From positions 372,001 to 436,000 of the forward strand of contig NZ_LRRU01000022.1 in the NCBI RefSeq assembly GCF_001641615.1: a DNA stretch of 64,000 nt, given 5' to 3'. The notes under the pieces were generated by a model, which did not search any database, was not told where the DNA came from, and saw nothing but the letters and a program-made list of their open reading frames with translations. Source of the stretch: Pseudoalteromonas gelatinilytica (GTDB lineage: Bacteria > Pseudomonadota > Gammaproteobacteria > Enterobacterales > Alteromonadaceae). The first letter of the stretch is position 1, and every line of letters begins with the position of its first letter. A program made the position numbers and the translations under genes. Shown piece after piece: positions 37,503 through 46,696 of the stretch.

Positions 37503-39476
37503 TTGCAAAATGTGCTGATTCAAGTGTTTGGCTTGCTCGTCGCTGCCGTATTATTTGTTTGGTTCTTCAAACGAATTGGTTTACCACCTATTCTTGCTTA
37601 TCTTGCCACCGGTGTGCTGGCGGGGAGTCATGGTATTGGCTGGATGGCACAAAGTCATGAAATGCACTTTGTTGCCGAGCTTGGCATTGTCTTTTTACTG
37701 TTTAGCTTAGGGCTTGAGTTTTCATTGCCGCGTTTAATGGCAATGCGCAATATTGTATTTGGTCTTGGCTCTTTGCAGGTTGTGGTAACCAGCATTGTAT
37801 TTATGCTTATTTTACTGCTGCTAGAGCACAGCCTTTTAAATAGTTTTACCATTGCCAGTTTAATGGCGCTGTCTTCAACGGCGGTGGTAGTTAAGTTACT
37901 TAAAGAATCTGGAGACTTAAACCAGCGCCGCGGCCAATTGGCAATAGGGGTGTTGCTGTTTCAGGATATTGCCGTTGTCCCTTTACTCATTGTCTATCCT
38001 TTATTGGCTCAAAGTGGCTCTGAAGAAATTGTCGGCGCACTGGCTTTTGCACTCACCAAAGGCGCTTTAGTGTGTATTTTATTGTTTGGTATAGGTAAAT
38101 GGATTTTGCCTAAAGTATTTAGTGAAATAGCGCTGGTAAGAACCGATGAGCTATTTATGCTAACGACTTTATTGGTCGCCTTGTTTGCCGCAGGCTTGAC
38201 TTACCTATTTGGCTTATCAATGGCGTTAGGCGCCTTTTTAGCCGGCATGATGTTAGGTGAAAGTCATTATCGTCACCAACTAGAAGCCGATATTAGACCG
38301 TTTCGCGACATATTAATGGGGCTATTCTTTGTGACCGTCGGTATGCAGCTAGATGTGCTTTATGTGCTCAATAGCTGGTATTGGATCATCATCGTATTAA
38401 TTGGCTTATTGCTATTTAAAATTGCGGTGCTCGCGATTGCGGCTCAAGTGATGGGGGAGCGTAAGCAAGATGCCGTATCGGCGGGCATTATGCTTTGGCA
38501 AATGGGGGAATTCGGCTTTGTATTAATTGCACTTGCTTCGCAGCACTTGTTGATAAGCTCAGAGCAAGCTTCGTTTTTAATAGCCGTTGGCGTACTTTCA
38601 ATGGCGCTAACGCCTTATCTTATCGAAAAAACACCGCTCATCCTTAAAAAACTCGGCCTTTTAAGTCATGCCGGGCAGTATTGGCAACAGCCTGCTACTA
38701 GTAGTCCCTTGTATCAAAATCATGTCGTTATTTGTGGTTTCTCACGGGTTGGGCAAACCGTTGCGCGCTTTTTAAAGCCAGAAGCAATTGAATACGTCGC
38801 CGTTGAAAGTAACCCCATCTTATTACAAGAAGCAAAAGCGGCCGGTGAGCCAGTGATATTTGGCCATGTAAATCAAAAAGATATTTTAAAATCAGCGGGC
38901 GTAGAGCGGGCAAGGCTAGTCATTATTACCTTTACTGATTTTGAACAAACGCAAATAGTCGTTGATGCGATTAAACAAATTGCGCCCAAGGTAAAAATAC
39001 TGGTACGAATGCGTGATGATACTGAACTTGAAACCCTCAAAGAACTCGGCGTGACTGAGGTGGTGCCAGAAACCCTTGAAGCAAGTTTAATGTTGGTTTC
39101 GCATGTGCTGTATATGTCTGGCGTGCCGATGACACGGATCATTCGCCGTGTAAGTAAAGAGCGGCGCAACCGTTATAAGTTTTTAAATGGCTTTTTCACC
39201 GGCGATAAACTTGATGGCGAAGAGGCAAGTTCAGACAGGCTTGAGTATTTACATGTTATAGCACTGCCTGAGCATGCTTATGCGGTAAATCAGAAAATTA
39301 GTGAGCTTAAGCTTGAGCAGCGCCGTGTGTCGGTAAGAGCGCTGCGCCGACAAGACCGCGAAATTGACGCGCCTTCATCACAAACCATTTTATTGGCAGG
39401 CGACATTTTAGTGCTGCAAGGCAAGCCTAGGCGAGTAGAGCGGGTCGAACGGTTTTTACTCGATGGTATGGAGTAA
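37503..39476 (+). CDS. CPA2 family monovalent cation:proton antiporter with TrkA-N and TrkA-C domains (KefB-like)
   Basis: 657 residues. About twelve hydrophobic segments (residues 1-380) form a Na+/H+ exchanger domain with FLLFSLGLEFSLP and LLFQDIAVVPLL. An RCK/TrkA-N domain (HVVICGFSRVGQTVARFL, a Rossmann motif near 410-425) follows, and then a TrkA-C domain at the end. The layout is that of KefB/KefC/YbaL potassium-proton antiporters; the exact ion is inferred. Start is TTG 37503, with AGGGAG 8 nt upstream; GTG 37512 is the alternative. Confidence 0.9.
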   Translation: MQNVLIQVFGLLVAAVLFVWFFKRIGLPPILAYLATGVLAGSHGIGWMAQSHEMHFVAELGIVFLLFSLGLEFSLPRLMAMRNIVFGLGSLQVVVTSIVFMLILLLLEHSLLNSFTIASLMALSSTAVVVKLLKESGDLNQRRGQLAIGVLLFQDIAVVPLLIVYPLLAQSGSEEIVGALAFALTKGALVCILLFGIGKWILPKVFSEIALVRTDELFMLTTLLVALFAAGLTYLFGLSMALGAFLAGMMLGESHYRHQLEADIRPFRDILMGLFFVTVGMQLDVLYVLNSWYWIIIVLIGLLLFKIAVLAIAAQVMGERKQDAVSAGIMLWQMGEFGFVLIALASQHLLISSEQASFLIAVGVLSMALTPYLIEKTPLILKKLGLLSHAGQYWQQPATSSPLYQNHVVICGFSRVGQTVARFLKPEAIEYVAVESNPILLQEAKAAGEPVIFGHVNQKDILKSAGVERARLVIITFTDFEQTQIVVDAIKQIAPKVKILVRMRDDTELETLKELGVTEVVPETLEASLMLVSHVLYMSGVPMTRIIRRVSKERRNRYKFLNGFFTGDKLDGEEASSDRLEYLHVIALPEHAYAVNQKISELKLEQRRVSVRALRRQDREIDAPSSQTILLAGDILVLQGKPRRVERVERFLLDGME

Positions 39477-39483
39477 CAATAAG

Positions 39484-40629
39484 TTACTCCAGCTCTAAAA
39501 ACTTACGAATTTCAGGTAATTTTTTGAGACCGTCTTGGTAACCAATTTCTATAAGCTTTTGGGTATAACGCTTTTCAAACAGTAAGTAGCTCGTTAAACT
39601 TGATTGTGAACGTTTTTTCACACCGATCATACGCAATAACAGTTTGATTGCCATGGGCATGTCATCATAAAACTGAGCAGCAATTGCATTAAAGTTTTGC
39701 GATGGGTTGATCACGCAAGTTTCGATTTGTTTTAACTCTTGGTGTTTGTCGCGGGCAGGTAAAAGGCTCAGTGTGCGATTGATACGCTGTAAGCGCTCTA
39801 AATCAGACTGTAGCGTGTCGGTAAAGACGCTATCGAGTAAGTGACCAGCAATATTAGAAAGACCCGGGTAATGAGGCTGATAACCCGGTGGGTGCAATTC
39901 TTTTGGTTCATCAACACCAATAATAAAGATTTTTTCAGCACCTAAGTGTACCGACGGGCTCAGTGGTGAAAGTTGGTGAATAGAGCCGTCGCCAAAATAG
40001 TGGTTATAAACATTCACACTTGGAAACACCATCGGAATAGCGCTGGATGCCATTAGGTGATCAACATTAATGCGAGTTGCTTGCCCCTCACGTTTTGCTC
40101 TGCGCCAGGGCTTTTGTGTCAGTGACTGAAAAAAGGCCACAGAGTCACCGGTAGTATAGCTCGAAGCAGTAATCGATACTGCATCTAGGTAGTTTTTATG
40201 TAAATTCCGTTCAATACGCGATAAATCGAGTATTTCGTGCAGTAGTTTTCGCAGCGGTTTATTGTTCAGCAAACTCGCTGGTGGGTGATTAATATGTTCA
40301 GATTGAAAGCTCGTGAGCATGTTGCGAGTAATATGCAAAAACACACTTAAAAAGTCGCTTTTATAAACCTGAGAAGTCGAAAAGTTTTTCCACACCCATT
40401 CAAGTTTTTTGCATGCTAAATGTGCACACGATGCATAACATGCTAACGCAGCGGAATTAATTGCGCCAGCTGATGTCCCATTAATAATAGTAAAGGGCAG
40501 CGGTGCTGTGCGAGGCATACTTTGCGTTATCGCTTTAAGTACACCAACTTGATAAGCCGCTCGCGCGCCACCACCTGTTAGTAATAAAGCGATTTTAGAG
40601 TGCTGTGTTTTTTTTAACTTACTGCTCAT
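39484..40629 (-). CDS. Patatin-like phospholipase
   Basis: 381 residues from ATG 40629; an in-frame TTG at 40671 would add 14 residues. The oxyanion-hole GGGARAAYQVGVL, the nucleophile elbow NGTSAGAIN (catalytic Ser) and the dyad Asp in YFGDGSIHQ are all present, so the enzyme is probably active as a lipid acyl hydrolase. There is no signal peptide and the patatin fold occupies about residues 15-240. A C-terminal part of about 140 residues resembles extensions seen in bacterial patatins. It is convergent with the antiporter gene, only 7 bp apart. Confidence 0.9.
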   Translation of the reverse strand: MSSKLKKTQHSKIALLLTGGGARAAYQVGVLKAITQSMPRTAPLPFTIINGTSAGAINSAALACYASCAHLACKKLEWVWKNFSTSQVYKSDFLSVFLHITRNMLTSFQSEHINHPPASLLNNKPLRKLLHEILDLSRIERNLHKNYLDAVSITASSYTTGDSVAFFQSLTQKPWRRAKREGQATRINVDHLMASSAIPMVFPSVNVYNHYFGDGSIHQLSPLSPSVHLGAEKIFIIGVDEPKELHPPGYQPHYPGLSNIAGHLLDSVFTDTLQSDLERLQRINRTLSLLPARDKHQELKQIETCVINPSQNFNAIAAQFYDDMPMAIKLLLRMIGVKKRSQSSLTSYLLFEKRYTQKLIEIGYQDGLKKLPEIRKFLELE

Positions 40630-40763
40630 GGTTGCATTTAAATACTTGTGCGTCTTTACTTTATTTATCAACTGTAAGTCTTTAAGCTAGAAGAAGCAAA
40701 GATTAGCTCAAGGCTAAATGTTTTTTTCGTATTTTTTATCTGTTTTATTTTAAGGGAGTGTCT

Positions 40764-41627
40764 ATGTCAGAGCATTCGTCAGAACCTGAAGTACAAAAGG
40801 GTTCATCAAATAACAACCTGATTTTTGCGGTGGTTATTCTTCTCCTTGTAGCTGGTGTAGCAGCGTTTATTTTATTGAAACCCGAAGATAAACCAGTTCA
40901 AGTTGTTGAAGACATTGTTAGCGAACAAGCGCCAGTTGTTGAGTATCAAGAGCCTGAACCAGAACCTGAAATGACAGAGCCTGAGCCAGAGCCCGTTGTT
41001 GTAGATACTGCACCAGAACGTACTCCAGAGCCAGTTCCAGACGTTGAGCCACTACCAACGTTAAATGAAAGCGATGATGTGGTGATTGCGCGTATGGATG
41101 AAGTACTAAGCGACCAAGTGATGAGCTTAATGGTGACCGATGATCTTATTCGTCGTGGTGTTGTGTATGTTGATAACATTGCAAAAGGTAAAGTGGCATT
41201 AAGCCATGCGCCTGTTGAGCGCCCTAAAGAGTCGTTTAAAGTTATTGAGGGCGATATCTTAACAATCGACCCAAATAGCTATGAGCGTTACACGCCATAC
41301 GTAAAACTATTTACTAGCCTAAGCGCTGCTCAAGTTATTCGTATGTACGATGAATACAAACCACTTATCAACGAAGCTTATGCAGAAATTGGCTACGAAG
41401 GTGATGCATTCACAGGCACGCTAGAAGAGGCGATTGACGTACTGCTTGATACACCTGAGCCAAAAGGTGATATGCCGCTTATTCGTAACTCAGTTACGTA
41501 TCAATATGCTTACTCAGAGTGGGAAAGTCTACCTGATGCGCAAAAACAATTGCTGCGTATGGGTCCAGAAAATATGAAAAAAGTGAAAGCTGCGCTGCGC
41601 AACATTAAAGCTGAACTTGAAAAGTAA
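40764..41627 (+). CDS. DUF3014 domain-containing membrane-anchored protein
   Basis: 287 residues from ATG 40764 (GGGAG upstream). One membrane helix at about residues 22-40 is followed by a Pro/Glu-rich linker with repeated EPEPE units (about residues 55-95), giving a periplasmic spacer. The C-terminal part has the pattern YTPYVKLFTSL, then YDEYKPLINEAYAEIGY and LRMGPENMKKVKAALR, which I recognise as DUF3014; its function is unknown. It is transcribed alone, with a terminator just downstream and the SRP RNA gene after that. Confidence 0.82.
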   Translation: MSEHSSEPEVQKGSSNNNLIFAVVILLLVAGVAAFILLKPEDKPVQVVEDIVSEQAPVVEYQEPEPEPEMTEPEPEPVVVDTAPERTPEPVPDVEPLPTLNESDDVVIARMDEVLSDQVMSLMVTDDLIRRGVVYVDNIAKGKVALSHAPVERPKESFKVIEGDILTIDPNSYERYTPYVKLFTSLSAAQVIRMYDEYKPLINEAYAEIGYEGDAFTGTLEEAIDVLLDTPEPKGDMPLIRNSVTYQYAYSEWESLPDAQKQLLRMGPENMKKVKAALRNIKAELEK

Positions 41628-41647
41628 GCAATAACCCCCTTAATGAC

Positions 41648-41689
41648 AGTGCGATTGTATACCAAGTATGCAATCGCACTTTCTTTTTC
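41648..41689 (+). terminator. Rho-independent terminator after the DUF3014 gene
   Basis: AGTGCGATTG/CAATCGCACT form a 10-bp stem, extended by weaker pairs around TATACCAAGTATG, followed by TTCTTTTTC. Confidence 0.88.
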
Positions 41690-41698
41690 GAATACCCC

Positions 41699-41727
41699 TT
41701 GAATAACAGGCTAAAAGTAGAGATAAT
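41699..41727 (+). promoter_or_regulatory. Sigma-70 promoter of the 4.5S RNA gene
   Basis: TTGAAT (41699-41704) and GATAAT (41722-41727) have a 17-bp spacer and a C-rich discriminator CCCTCCCGC, as at stable-RNA promoters. Initiation near 41734 would leave about 22 nt of leader to be removed from the mature RNA, as RNase P does in E. coli. Confidence 0.75.
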
Positions 41728-41755
41728 CCCTCCCGCGCCAAACAAGGCCCTCAAT

Positions 41756-41869
41756 GGTAGTCTTATTGGTCCTCTCGCAACACTAGCAGGTGAACCTGGT
41801 CAGGCCCGGAAGGGAGCAGCCACAGCGTGTGACGTGTGTGCCGAGATGCGGCTGGTAAGACTGCCACCC
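41756..41869 (+). ncRNA. ffs: Signal recognition particle 4.5S RNA
   Basis: About 114 nt. The apical SRP domain is unmistakable: GGTCAGGCCCGGAAGGGAGC contains the GGAA tetraloop and the symmetric and asymmetric loops that bind Ffh. The ends GGTAGTCTTA and TAAGACTGCC pair to close the long hairpin. It binds Ffh and FtsY to target inner-membrane proteins. A GGGT/ACCC hairpin (41866-41887) immediately follows. The precise 5' end is inferred from pairing. Confidence 0.96.
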
Positions 41870-41894
41870 AAAATCTTCTTTGGGTGACTTTCTT
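41866..41894 (+). terminator. Terminator of the 4.5S RNA gene
   Basis: ACCCAAA and TTTGGGT form a 7-bp stem with a short loop, followed by GACTTTCTT. Its left arm begins at the 3' end of the mature RNA. Confidence 0.65.
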
Positions 41895-42006
41895 CATACT
41901 TATCTCTTTTTTAAACACGCTTTCGATACCCGCTTTAATTTTCTATTAAATTACACCGATTTATTAGCTGGTATGAATGATGTCTTCTTTCTTACAATTT
42001 ACTTTA

Positions 42007-42076
42007 GAACCTAGAACCTAGAACCTAGAACCTAGAACCTAGAACCTAGAACCTAGAACCTAGAACCTAGAACCTA
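42007..42076. repeat. Perfect 7-bp tandem array, 10 copies of GAACCTA
   Basis: Ten uninterrupted copies of GAACCTA (TAGGTTC on minus) lie 11 nt after the stop codon of the minus-strand amylase gene. The unit is unrelated to those at 3701 and 61468, but size, perfection and position match. No strong minus-strand terminator is visible between it and the 4.5S RNA gene. Confidence 0.95.
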
Positions 42077-42087
42077 GGCTCTTAAAA

Positions 42088-43467
42088 CTATTTCACAAAC
42101 ACTCTAAATCCCCACGCCGGAATTGTGAGTTCTGTTGTTTCAGTAAATTCTATTAGCTGTTTTGAAAAAGCATCCGTGTATTTACCCAAAAACAATGGCT
42201 CTTTAAAGCTAACTGTTTGTGGCGCTTTCGATAGGTTGAATACGGCAAATACTTTATCGTTGCCTTTTGCACGAACAAAGCTTAGCACTTGTTTTGGTGC
42301 GGTGTTTGGTACATGCACCATACGGCCGCCAAATTGGCCATTCCACAGTGCTTCATTATTATGTTTGAGTGAAAATAGTGATTGATATAAGTCACCGATA
42401 GGGTGCTTTTGCCATTTGAATGGGTCACGTTCGAAAAAGGCGAGGCGTTTATCGTTACCTGCTTCTTGACCGTTATAAATCATCGGGAAGCCTTCACCAA
42501 CGACAGATAATGCAATAACGGCTTCAAGTGCATCGCCATAGTTTTCGAACATGGTGCCTTCCCATGCATTAGTGTCATGGTTGGCAACACCTACAAGGCG
42601 GTAAGCCTCGGCTGGGAATGCACTTTCGTTCCATGAGTAATAAACGAAGAGGGCGCTGACATCAGCATGACCATTGACGATTTTATGCATGTGCTCAGAC
42701 CATGACCACGCGTAAGTCATATCAAAGGCTTCGGCATGTAAATCGCGAGACTCCCACTCAGCCAGCATTAAAACAGGCTTTATGTTATCAAGCTCACGGC
42801 GGACATTATTCCAAAAATCTACCGGCACAAAGCCAGCTACATCACAGCGATAGCCATCAATACCGACTTCTTTTACCCAGTATTTCATCGATTCTGTCAT
42901 GTATTCACGTAGAGCAGGTTTCGAATAATCAAAGTCAATAATGTCAGACCAATCCCACCACGGTGTTGGCCTAAATTGGCCTTTGTAGTCTCGGTCGTAC
43001 CAATCGGGGTGTTCATATCGAAGCCAGTTATCCCAAGCACTGTGGTTTGCTACCCAATCTAAAATGACGTACATCCCCATATCATGGGCTTTGTTCACAA
43101 AGGCTTTGAGGTCTTCAAGTGTGCCAAACTCAGAGTTTACTTTACGGTAATCTTTTACAGAATAAGGGCTACCTAAACTGCCTTTGCGATTTTCTTCACC
43201 AATCGGGTTTATTGGCATAAGCCAAATAATATCAACGCCTAACTCTTTCAAGCGTGGCAATTGCTGCTGTGCTGCATTAAAGGTGCCTTCTTTAGTGAAT
43301 TGACGCGTATTTAATTGATAAAGCACCGCATTTTTTGACCACTCAGGATGAATTAGTTTTACGTAAGGCTTGGGCTCATAGGCAGTGTTTGCAGTTTTAG
43401 TGTGTGTACATGCAGTAATGAGGCTTAGCAATAAAATAAGCAAACTTTTGGTTAGCAATGAATTCAT
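42088..43467 (-). CDS. Alpha-amylase family (GH13) lipoprotein
   Basis: 459 residues from ATG 43467. The lipoprotein signal ends at LITAC (Cys near residue 20), so the enzyme is membrane-anchored, facing the periplasm or surface. The TIM barrel has the GH13 conserved regions: VILDWVANHS, the nucleophile Asp in GYRCDVAGF (near residue 207), the acid/base Glu in MLAEWES (near 236) and the transition-state Asp in VANHDTNAW (near 295). A C-terminal beta domain follows. It should hydrolyse alpha-glucans such as maltodextrins. A longer frame to 43569 has no signal peptide at its start and is rejected. Confidence 0.9.
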   Translation of the reverse strand: MNSLLTKSLLILLLSLITACTHTKTANTAYEPKPYVKLIHPEWSKNAVLYQLNTRQFTKEGTFNAAQQQLPRLKELGVDIIWLMPINPIGEENRKGSLGSPYSVKDYRKVNSEFGTLEDLKAFVNKAHDMGMYVILDWVANHSAWDNWLRYEHPDWYDRDYKGQFRPTPWWDWSDIIDFDYSKPALREYMTESMKYWVKEVGIDGYRCDVAGFVPVDFWNNVRRELDNIKPVLMLAEWESRDLHAEAFDMTYAWSWSEHMHKIVNGHADVSALFVYYSWNESAFPAEAYRLVGVANHDTNAWEGTMFENYGDALEAVIALSVVGEGFPMIYNGQEAGNDKRLAFFERDPFKWQKHPIGDLYQSLFSLKHNNEALWNGQFGGRMVHVPNTAPKQVLSFVRAKGNDKVFAVFNLSKAPQTVSFKEPLFLGKYTDAFSKQLIEFTETTELTIPAWGFRVFVK

Positions 43468-43667
43468 GTTAGACCTTGTTGTCGGTTTTAGTTGTCGTGT
43501 AAAAAACACGCAGTCTGATAAATATATACCCTGATAATGAATGTAACAAATATGTGCATACGTATTCACAATGCAGTTACATAATCGATTAAGGTCTTAT
43601 TTAATGGCTTAATTATAGGGGGTGGCGGATAAATACTTAAATGATTAAATAGGGTGGGGAAATATGT

Positions 43668-43702
43668 AAAAACGACAGCCAGGTGTAGCCAAGCTGTCGT
43701 TT
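43668..43702 (-). terminator. Rho-independent terminator of the small helix-turn-helix gene
   Basis: A 10-bp perfect stem AAACGACAGC/GCTGTCGTTT with a 13-nt loop, followed on the minus strand by TTTTTAC. It lies 13 bp beyond the stop of the gene at 43715. Confidence 0.85.
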
Positions 43703-43714
43703 AAATATGCTGAG

Positions 43715-43915
43715 CTAGGCTGAAATCATAAAAGCCGATTTACTGGCATCCCAGCTGATCAGTTTTTTAATTTCCAGCTCTTTTATAATGGTTAGTAATT
43801 CAGAGTCACTTAGGCAGCAGCCTTGTTTTAGTTTATCGAGTGATATCTCTTTATTACGGCTATGAAGCTTAGAGGCCAACATAATACGGTAGATTAATTT
43901 TGACTTACGGTTCAT
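43715..43915 (-). CDS. Small winged-helix-like protein of unknown function
   Basis: 66 residues from ATG 43915, chosen because GGAGGAG lies 8 nt upstream. The pattern ISLDKLKQGCCLSDSELLTIIKELEIKKLISW fits a helix-turn-helix with a wing, and a Cys pair sits at its turn. It resembles short transcription-regulator or FeoC-like folds, but no feoAB genes are nearby, so I do not assign FeoC. It is monocistronic, with its own terminator. Confidence 0.65.
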   Translation of the reverse strand: MNRKSKLIYRIMLASKLHSRNKEISLDKLKQGCCLSDSELLTIIKELEIKKLISWDASKSAFMISA

Positions 43916-44140
43916 AACGCATCTCCTCCACATTTTTGTTGATAGCGTTTTAGTTGCTACTTGGTTTTTATAATTTGGTCTAATGTGTACTGATGATTTT
44001 TTCGACTATGAGGGATCTTTTTAGCCAAGTCAATCAATATAGGATAAAAATCATACAATATTGAATCAGCAGGATAAACGTAGAAGTGAAATTGTAACGC
44101 ATTGAAAGTAAAGTAAAATAAAATTTTCTGTTTGGGAAGC

Positions 44141-45931
44141 CTAGTCTATGAACTCGTCACGGCTAATTGCAATGACATCATGCAGCGCTTTAAATAGTAA
44201 ATGCTTTTCAATGGGTTTGCCTACGTGGCCATTAAAACCACAGTTCATGTATTCGATGATATTTTCTTTCATCACGTTGGCAGTCAAGGCAATAACAGGC
44301 ACCTCTTTATCAATGCTACGAATATGTGAGCAGGCTTCGATTCCCCCCATAGTTGGCATTTGTATATCCATTAAAACTAAAATGGGGTTTAGTTGTTTAA
44401 ATAGCTCGACTGCTTCAGCGCCATCTTTTGCAAAATGAAGATCTGCGTTGGTTTCTGCAAGCATCGATTTGATGATCATGGTATTGAGTGGGTTATCTTC
44501 AGCAATTAGTACAGTTTTAGCCGATAAGTCAGGCGCGGTTACATCGGTAAAGCTATCATGTAAGTGCTGCTTTTCAGATACTTTGAGCGGTAAATAAACG
44601 GTGAAATGGGTGCCTTTACCGAGCGCGCTGTCTACATCAATACTGCCATTCATACGGTTAATAAGATTCGCGGTGATCGACATCCCTAATCCAGTCCCGC
44701 CAAAACGTCGTGTTATACTGTTATCGGCTTGCTGAAAACGGTTAAACAGATGCATTAAACCTTCTTTATTCATACCAATGCCGGTATCAATTACTTCTAT
44801 CTCAACACCTTGTTTTTGGCTTTGCGAAGATTTATTAATTTTTACTTGCACGCCACCTTGCTCGGTAAATTTAACGGCGTTAGAAACCAGGTTTAAAATA
44901 ATTTGTCGAACCCGAACTGGGTCTCCTATCCATAAATCTTCAACGTCATCGTCTATATCTATGTTTAGTTCGATTGCTTTTTCGTTACAAAGCGGCAGAA
45001 AATCAGAATTGATTGATTCAACGACCTTCGACATCGAAAAGTCCACCTGTTCAATTGAAAGCTCGTTCGCCTCCATTTTCGAAAAATCTAAAATATCGTT
45101 GATGATAGTAAGGAGTGATCGACAAGAAAACAGTGCCTTAGACACAACTTCTATATTTTTCGGTTTTTGAATATTTGGCTGCAAAATTTGTAAAAGCCCC
45201 ATAATGCCATTAAGTGGGGTACGTATTTCATGACTCATATTAGCTAAAAATTCTGATTTTATTCTCGCGCCTTCTAAAGCGCGCTCAGTAAGCTCAATCT
45301 GTTGTTTATAAGAGTTTGAAAGCTTTCTAAAGTAAATAAGCAATATGCTAGTGAGCAATATAATTGTTAACACATGCACGATGTAAGCAATTTGGAAGTT
45401 TTCATCAATGGCGATGCTTTTATCTTGAAGCATTAACTTTACATGCCGCTCGAACGCGGCAAGTGCCTTCAACGCATCTGTATCATCTACTTTTACAGTG
45501 GTATCTATCTGCTCGCTAGTCGCGCCATTAGCTATCATTCTTAAAACAATATCGAGTTTATCTTCATATTCAATAACCGTTTTTTTAACGTCAGTAAGCG
45601 CAGTCTGATCGTACTCTTTTATTGCGCTAAGTTTGGCAAGGATCTCTTTTATTTCGATGAGTTCCTTTTCAATGGGCGGAAGATACAGTTCTGTATTTTT
45701 TCTGAGCACTAGGTTTTTAAAATGGTGAATAAAGCCACCATACCCGAGTTTTTGAATTAGCTTGTCGTGGAGTACATAAACGTTAGCGGCGGTTTTTGAA
45801 TAGTCATGCCATTGTGAGTCGACATTTTTGTAAAAGAATAATGAGGTAACAGTGAGCGACGTTACTAATGCAATCACGATAATTGCATTCACTTTCAACT
45901 TGTTTTTAGTTTGCTGCAACGCTTTTGTCAT
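44141..45931 (-). CDS. Hybrid sensor histidine kinase/response regulator
   Basis: 596 residues. Two membrane helices (about 12-32 and 186-208) bracket a mostly helical periplasmic sensor of about 150 residues. The HisKA domain has SHEIRTPLNGI (phospho-His near residue 233). The HATPase domain has NLVSNAVKF and the GTGLG box, and a C-terminal receiver has LVLMDIQMPTMGG (phospho-Asp near 520). There is no HAMP or Hpt domain, so phosphotransfer would need a separate Hpt partner. No partner regulator is adjacent, so the target is unknown. Confidence 0.92.
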   Translation of the reverse strand: MTKALQQTKNKLKVNAIIVIALVTSLTVTSLFFYKNVDSQWHDYSKTAANVYVLHDKLIQKLGYGGFIHHFKNLVLRKNTELYLPPIEKELIEIKEILAKLSAIKEYDQTALTDVKKTVIEYEDKLDIVLRMIANGATSEQIDTTVKVDDTDALKALAAFERHVKLMLQDKSIAIDENFQIAYIVHVLTIILLTSILLIYFRKLSNSYKQQIELTERALEGARIKSEFLANMSHEIRTPLNGIMGLLQILQPNIQKPKNIEVVSKALFSCRSLLTIINDILDFSKMEANELSIEQVDFSMSKVVESINSDFLPLCNEKAIELNIDIDDDVEDLWIGDPVRVRQIILNLVSNAVKFTEQGGVQVKINKSSQSQKQGVEIEVIDTGIGMNKEGLMHLFNRFQQADNSITRRFGGTGLGMSITANLINRMNGSIDVDSALGKGTHFTVYLPLKVSEKQHLHDSFTDVTAPDLSAKTVLIAEDNPLNTMIIKSMLAETNADLHFAKDGAEAVELFKQLNPILVLMDIQMPTMGGIEACSHIRSIDKEVPVIALTANVMKENIIEYMNCGFNGHVGKPIEKHLLFKALHDVIAISRDEFID

Positions 45932-46167
45932 CAGTTTACCGCACCTATCTTGCTGTTAATTTAAGCATAGCAGTATTTTTTTCGTTCACATAAGAAAGGC
46001 CTATGTCAGAATGACTTTTTGTGAGGATAATAAAAAACCTTAACAACTAAGCTAAAAATAACTTAAAGCGAATAATTAAGTTTTTTTAAAAAAGTTTGAA
46101 ATCAATTTCACTGTACTTTTTTTGTACGTGGTGTATCTTAAGTTGGTACGAAATTTTAAGGTTTCAT

Positions 46168-46187
46168 TGAGTGTAAGTTAACACTCA
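46168..46187. promoter_or_regulatory. Inverted repeat upstream of a small GRAM-like protein gene
   Basis: TGAGTGT, 6 bp, ACACTCA: a perfect 7-bp inverted repeat ending 22 nt before the ATG at 46210. It may be an operator or a 5' leader hairpin; no regulator is assigned. Confidence 0.45.
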
Positions 46188-46209
46188 TCTGTTAATTGGA
46201 GTAAAGGAT

Positions 46210-46509
46210 ATGCACGCACACACAGTCAAAGAATCAACAGCGACTATTCAATCGGGTGTCGCAAAAGCGGATGGTAAGCTTTTAGTGACTGAACAAGAGA
46301 TTGTTTTTGAACCGTTTAATAAAGAGTTAGGCTTAGGTCCATACACACTTTCACGAGCGCACATCAATAACGTTGATAAGTGTTCGGGTAAAGGTGCGGG
46401 TATTCTACCAATTACAGCAGATGGAATTCGCATTACTCTAAATAACAACGATGTATTTGAGTTCATCCTAGCAAACCCTGATGAGTGGCTAAGCGTACTT
46501 GCCCACTAA
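46210..46509 (+). CDS. Small cytoplasmic protein with a GRAM/PH-like pattern
   Basis: 99 residues. No signal peptide or membrane segment. The alternating hydrophobic pattern IQSGVAKADGKLLVTEQEIVFEP followed by LSRAHINNVDKCSGKG and IRITLNNNDVFEFIL resembles a small GRAM or bacterial PH-like beta barrel, which in other proteins binds lipids or proteins. The assignment is by pattern only. Start ATG 46210 follows AAAGGAT. It stands alone between the hybrid kinase (divergent) and the HDOD gene. Confidence 0.6.
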   Translation: MHAHTVKESTATIQSGVAKADGKLLVTEQEIVFEPFNKELGLGPYTLSRAHINNVDKCSGKGAGILPITADGIRITLNNNDVFEFILANPDEWLSVLAH

Positions 46510-46696
46510 GCAAATCTTCAAAAAGTCGGCATATTATAGCAAGTTGTCATAATGTGCCGTGTTAGCCTTTCATTAATTATTTTCCTTTCTTCGCAACACA
46601 TTGATCTCAAACAATACTAAGGCGAACTTCTTAGGTTATTTTACACATCTAAACCATTAAATTGCTCGTTGCTTATTAACGGAGGCTCTTGGGCAA

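Noticed and set aside
43715..43915. FeoC annotation for the small helix-turn-helix protein
   Set aside because: No feoA or feoB genes are adjacent and only one Cys pair is visible, not the iron-sulfur Cys cluster of FeoC.
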